This document shows positions 33,535-37,405 of a stretch of 37,405 bases of DNA, piece by piece. The stretch spans positions 1 to 37,405 of the forward strand of contig JAGDCJ010000020.1 of assembly GCA_017958565.1 (NCBI GenBank), given 5' to 3'. Below the pieces are notes generated by a model. The model was not told the origin of the DNA. It made no database searches and saw nothing but the letters and a program-made list of their open reading frames with translations. The position numbers and the translations under genes were made by a program. The number at the start of each line of letters is the position of its first letter. The stretch's first letter is position 1. The stretch comes from Opitutales bacterium (GTDB lineage: Bacteria; Verrucomicrobiota; Verrucomicrobiia; Opitutales; UBA9783).

Positions 33535-36363
33535 TCATCTTGGTTTCCAAGATTGCAATACATCTGCACATCGTTCAGAAACCGCTCCAAATCCTGCGAC
33601 TTCGACTAACCGATCGACCCATCGCCAGGTACGCGGGCAACGCACCCCATCCGCATGCTGCACCGCAATTTCGCACGAATCTCCTTGGATCTCTTTTACA
33701 TGAACCACGGAAACAATCCAGTATTCGGGTAAATTTTCCTGGTATTTCTTGATCAAAGCATATTGCGGATGCTGAGATCCAACCACGATTTTTACCTGCG
33801 CATCCAGCGATTGACCGATCTCTTTTTGCTGACGTGCTTTTTCCAATTCCACCTGCACTTTTTCTCGAAGGTGAAACAATTCCGAAAATTCTTTCGCCAA
33901 TTGCGGATCTTCCCACTGCGGATTTACCGTTGGGAAATCTTCCAAATGAATGGAATGCTCATACCCAAAATCCGAATTTCCCCATAAGTACCCCCAGGCT
34001 TCATCAGCTGTAAACGTTAAAATTGGCGCCATCACCTTGAGCAAGATTCGGCAAATTTCAAACAGCGCTGTTTGCGCCGAACGCCGTTCCCATCCATCCG
34101 CACACAAGGTGTACAGTCGATCTTTCAAAATATCATGGTAACGTGCGGATAGCGTTAACGTACAAAAACGATTGATCGATTGGTACACTTTATGGAAATC
34201 GTACGATTCATACGCCGGCATCACTTCTGCCAAAAACGCGTTGGTTTCGGACAACGCCCAGCGATCCAACGCCATCATTCTCTCATACGAAACGCAATCT
34301 TGGCTTGGATGGAAATCATACAAATTCCCTAATTGGAACCGCAGCGTATTCCGCAAGGTACGGTATGTTGCAATCACATGCTGCAAAATGGTTTCAGATA
34401 CAGGAATATCATTGCGATAATCTTCCGAAGCAATCCATAAGCGCAAAATATCCGCTCCGTATTTCGCAACGTACGCATCAGCCGTTTGCGGCTTCGAAGG
34501 ATCGGCCGAACTTTTGGAAATTTTTCGACGATCTTCATCGACAAAAAAACCATGCGTCAAAACCGTTCGATAAGGAGCCCGATCTCCCATCGCCAATGCC
34601 GTTAACAAAGAGGATTGGAACCATCCGCGATGCTGATCGCTTCCTTCTAAATATAAATCCGCAGGCGCCCAACCTCTCGCTGCCAATACCGCTGCATGGC
34701 TACATCCAGAATCAATCCACACATCCAACGTATCGGTACTCTTTCGCAAGGTCCCTTGCCAAGAGCTCGGCAAAGGAATTCCCTCTAACAACGTTTTTTC
34801 GTCGTTTTCAAACCACCATTGCGTCCCATAGCGCTCAATTTTGTTCGCCAACGCTTCAATCATCGCTGCATCCAACAAACCTTGCCCTTGCTCATTAAAA
34901 AACGCCGGGATCGGAATACCCCAGGTGCGTTGCCGGCTGATACACCAATCCGGACGAGCGTCCACCGAACCCAAAATGCGATTTTTCCCCCAATCTGGCA
35001 ACCATTGCACTTGCTCAATCGCTGCTTTTGCCTTTTCTTTCAAAACTTTTAAATCAATAAACCACTGCGGAAGCGCGCGCGCGATCACGGGAGATTTAGA
35101 CCGCCAACAATGCGGGTAAGCATGCACATAGGGCGCCACTTGCAATAACGCATCTTTCGCCTTTAAAAGCGCAATCACTGCTTCATTCGCTGGAGAATTC
35201 CCTTGATACGTCCAAATCGGCTTGCCAACCAATTCCGTCGGCATTCCATCTTCTGCCATCAAACATCCTTGGTCATCCACAGGGCAAGCAACCTCTAAAT
35301 GGTACTTTAATCCTGTTAAATAGTCATCCATTCCATGACCAGGAGCCGTATGAACGCATCCTGTACCCGCATCGGTCGTCACATAATCTGCACAAACTAC
35401 CGGACTTTCTCGATGCAAAAACGGATGCTGCGTTTTCATACCCTCCAATTGCTTTCCGGAAAACATGTTACCGCGCGCAACAGAGGTTAAAGAACAGTCC
35501 TGAATAAATTTTTTTGCTAATGCTTCTGCGACCAAATAGGTTTCATTTTCCCCTTTTAACGCAATATAGGACAAATGAGGAGAAACCGCAATCGCACGAT
35601 TGGCCGGCATGGTCCAAGGCGTGGTTGTCCAAATCACCACGAAAGTATTTGCATGTAAACCATGCGCTTCTGGATGGACCACACGAAATTTTACCCAAAT
35701 ACTGGTGCTCGTTACCTCTTTGTACTCAATTTCCGCCTCTGCCAAAGCGGTTTTACACGGAATGGACCAATAAACCGGCTTTTTGCTACGGTACACCCGA
35801 TTGTCACGCACAAATTTCGCAAAGATTCGTAAAACATGCGCTTCATAAGCCGGATTTTTCGTTTGATACGCATGCTCCCAATCCGCTAAAATTCCCAGTC
35901 GACGAAACTGACCTTCTTGATGCTGAATAAAATGATCCGAAAATTGTGCGCATGCTTTTCGCATCGCAACCGGATTTTTCAACAATTCAGGCTGCTCTTT
36001 GGCCACTTTATGTTCAATCGGCAACCCATGGCAATCCCACCCCGGTAGGTAAGGCGTTGAAAACCCGCACATACTCTTATAACGCAAAATAATATCTTTT
36101 AAGATTTTATTCAGTGCCGTTCCAATATGAACATCTCCATTGGTAAACGGAGGGCCATCATGTAGCAAAAAACGCGGCTGTTGTGCATGTTTTTTCTGTA
36201 TCGCTTCATAAAGATGCGCTTTCTCCCAATGTTGCAAACGTTCCGGTTCTCGCTTAACCAATTGTGCCTGTATCGGAAACGCCGTTTTGGGCAAATTCAA
36301 TGTATCTTTTAATGAAAAACCTTTTGTCATCCCTGCTTTCTTGCACCAACGTTTATCTTGCAT
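33535..36363 (-). CDS. ileS: Isoleucyl-tRNA synthetase
   Basis: Charges tRNA-Ile. The 942 residues show the class I HIGH region DGPPFTNGDVHIGTALNKIL, the editing-domain TTPWTMPANRAIAV, the WCISRQRTWGIPIP motif, the SDQHRGWFQSSLLTAL motif and the KMSKS variant RKISKSSADPS. The C-terminal zinc ribbon is degenerate: VRCPRTWRW and VSERCADVL keep one Cys each of the usual two pairs. The family-like N-terminus begins MTKGFSLKDTLNLPKTAFPI, so the ATG at 36330 may be the real start; the ATG at 36363 is kept because it has the GATTTT leader common here. It heads the ileS-dksA-like-lspA unit and diverges from tRNA-Leu. Confidence 0.95.
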   Translation of the reverse strand: MQDKRWCKKAGMTKGFSLKDTLNLPKTAFPIQAQLVKREPERLQHWEKAHLYEAIQKKHAQQPRFLLHDGPPFTNGDVHIGTALNKILKDIILRYKSMCGFSTPYLPGWDCHGLPIEHKVAKEQPELLKNPVAMRKACAQFSDHFIQHQEGQFRRLGILADWEHAYQTKNPAYEAHVLRIFAKFVRDNRVYRSKKPVYWSIPCKTALAEAEIEYKEVTSTSIWVKFRVVHPEAHGLHANTFVVIWTTTPWTMPANRAIAVSPHLSYIALKGENETYLVAEALAKKFIQDCSLTSVARGNMFSGKQLEGMKTQHPFLHRESPVVCADYVTTDAGTGCVHTAPGHGMDDYLTGLKYHLEVACPVDDQGCLMAEDGMPTELVGKPIWTYQGNSPANEAVIALLKAKDALLQVAPYVHAYPHCWRSKSPVIARALPQWFIDLKVLKEKAKAAIEQVQWLPDWGKNRILGSVDARPDWCISRQRTWGIPIPAFFNEQGQGLLDAAMIEALANKIERYGTQWWFENDEKTLLEGIPLPSSWQGTLRKSTDTLDVWIDSGCSHAAVLAARGWAPADLYLEGSDQHRGWFQSSLLTALAMGDRAPYRTVLTHGFFVDEDRRKISKSSADPSKPQTADAYVAKYGADILRLWIASEDYRNDIPVSETILQHVIATYRTLRNTLRFQLGNLYDFHPSQDCVSYERMMALDRWALSETNAFLAEVMPAYESYDFHKVYQSINRFCTLTLSARYHDILKDRLYTLCADGWERRSAQTALFEICRILLKVMAPILTFTADEAWGYLWGNSDFGYEHSIHLEDFPTVNPQWEDPQLAKEFSELFHLREKVQVELEKARQQKEIGQSLDAQVKIVVGSQHPQYALIKKYQENLPEYWIVSVVHVKEIQGDSCEIAVQHADGVRCPRTWRWVDRLVEVAGFGAVSERCADVLQSWKPR

Positions 36364-36464
36364 AAAATCGATTCTTTTTCCTTCGTCAAGAAAGTTTTAT
36401 AAAAAATTCTTCCTCCATTTTTTCCCATGCAAAAAACGTTGTTCTTTTTTGCAAAAATCGTTTC

Positions 36465-36470
36465 TATAAG
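36465..36470 (+). promoter_or_regulatory. Possible -10 element for tRNA-Leu
   Basis: TATAAG (5 of 6 to consensus) ends 14 bases before the mature tRNA-Leu. No -35 hexamer with standard spacing is evident; TTGTTC lies too far upstream (20-base spacer). Confidence 0.3.
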
Positions 36471-36484
36471 AATAGAAAAATTTT

Positions 36485-36569
36485 GCTTGGGTGGTGAAAT
36501 TGGCAAACACGCCAGATTTAGGATCTGGTGCCGCAAGGCTTAAGGGTTCAAGTCCCTTTCCAAGCACCA
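36485..36569 (+). tRNA. tRNA-Leu (anticodon TAG)
   Basis: An 85-base class II tRNA with a long variable arm and encoded CCA. The acceptor GCTTGGG pairs with TCCAAGC (last pair G-T), the anticodon stem CCAGA/TCTGG closes loop TTTAGGA, the variable arm is TGCCGCAAGGCTTAA-like, and the T-arm GGG TTCAAGT CCC is seen. Anticodon TAG reads CUN leucine codons. Confidence 0.96.
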
Positions 36570-36853
36570 AAAAATTACTTGCGAACCATAAAAGTTTTCT
36601 TAGTAAGAATACGATGAAATTGTCGAACAAACAAGATGCTGTAGGTACGAAGCTTTTGAAAACACTTTACAATAACATTCGATTGCCATTTACATTGGTT
36701 CCAATCGAAATCCGCTTAGACAATCGAGAAAAGATTTCTTTCATCAATATCCTCTTGCGTTAAAAAATGAGGACGATTGCGGTTGTTATAAATTGTACGC
36801 AACATTTTTGAAAACCAAGTTTTCAGATAAATAATTTTTAAAACAAATAAAAA
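36570..36853. other. Intergenic stretch between tRNA-Leu and 5S rRNA
   Basis: 284 bases with no confident gene. A 49-codon + strand frame (36614-36763, MKLSNKQDAVGTKLLKTLYN onward) has no recognisable feature and no SD. A seven-pair hairpin (TGAAAAC / GTTTTCA, 36809-36825) lies downstream of the 5S gene on the minus strand but lacks a following T-run in that direction. No clear rRNA terminator was found. Confidence 0.4.
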
Positions 36854-36971
36854 GCCTGGCAATCACCTACTCTCACACTGCAGTACACAGCACTACCATC
36901 AGCAGCTTAGGGCTTAACGAGCGTGTTCGGAATGAGAACGTGTGCTTCCCCTAAGCTTATCATCACCAGGC
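36854..36971 (-). rRNA. rrf: 5S ribosomal RNA
   Basis: About 118 bases. On the minus strand it starts GCCTGGTGATGATAAGC and ends with GATTGCCAGGC, so the ends pair as the terminal 5S helix. The conserved internal CCGAACACG-type loop and the GAGAGTAGG segment near the 3' end are present. It lies about 116 bases downstream of the 23S 3' end, the standard order of an rRNA operon. Confidence 0.95.
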
Positions 36972-37087
36972 AAAGTATCAAGCGTAAAACAGAAAACCAC
37001 CTCGAAATTTATCGAAAAGCAAAAATTTCCATTTTACTTTTTGATCATTCAATGAATACTGCAGAAAACCGACATCGCTGAAATAAG

Positions 37088-37405
<318 letters not shown>

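Noticed and set aside
34305-34898. 197-codon + strand frame inside ileS
   Set aside because: Antisense shadow of a clearly functional ileS; no start signal, no domain.
36491-36763. 90-codon + strand frame across tRNA-Leu
   Set aside because: Its first part is the tRNA itself; the remainder has no recognisable features.
36809-36825. Hairpin as rRNA operon terminator
   Set aside because: No T-run follows in the transcribed (minus) direction and the stem is short and AT-rich.

Overview
The window reads as a chromosomal segment of a Gram-negative, moderately AT-rich bacterium. Kdo synthesis (arabinose-5-phosphate isomerase), lipoprotein signal peptidase and a periplasmic amidase indicate an outer membrane and peptidoglycan. 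My best guess is Verrucomicrobiota, near Opitutales/Puniceicoccales. This rests on remembered family resemblance (the PPi-PFK-type sequence, the DEDDh exonuclease, the DksA-like protein) and on the type III secretion genes, which suggest host association. No 16S rRNA is present to settle it, and a Chlamydia-related lineage is not excluded.

Layout. 1-6.1 kb: a 5'-truncated sulfatase-like gene and kdsD on +, then tyrS-rsmI on -, a tiny membrane protein on +, and infC-amidase on -. 6.2-10.2 kb: a type III secretion translocon-like operon with a large unrecognised protein, an LcrH/SycD-type TPR chaperone and a YopB/SctE-type pore protein whose frame is cut by one in-frame TAA. 10.2-13.9 kb: a ClpX-like ATPase and transketolase on -. 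14.1-16.7 kb: a two-gene pair resembling PilM/N-PilO or GspL-GspM behind a good promoter, convergent and overlapping with a DEDDh exonuclease. 16.7-22.2 kb: two tandem tRNA-Arg genes, a phosphofructokinase homologue that has lost its active-site motifs, a secreted alpha/beta hydrolase, fabD and lepA.

22.4-32.4 kb: a compact, one-direction block of phage morphogenesis genes in Mu-like order (membrane protein, winged-helix protein, small and large terminase, DUF935-type portal, I-type protease, decoration protein, major capsid, connector proteins, tail/hub-like protein). I found no transposase, integrase, repressor, tape measure, sheath or endolysin. It is a prophage remnant or a domesticated packaging module, conceivably GTA-like. 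32.4-37.4 kb: ileS, a DksA/TraR-like gene and lspA on -, tRNA-Leu on +, then 5S rRNA and the 3' end of 23S rRNA on -.

Across the window many start codons are preceded by a short T-run instead of a Shine-Dalgarno sequence; the DksA-like gene, with a perfect AGGAGG, is the exception. The points most worth following are the isolated Mu-like head module, the PFK-derived probable pseudoenzyme, the interrupted translocator and the ClpX variant without a zinc domain.
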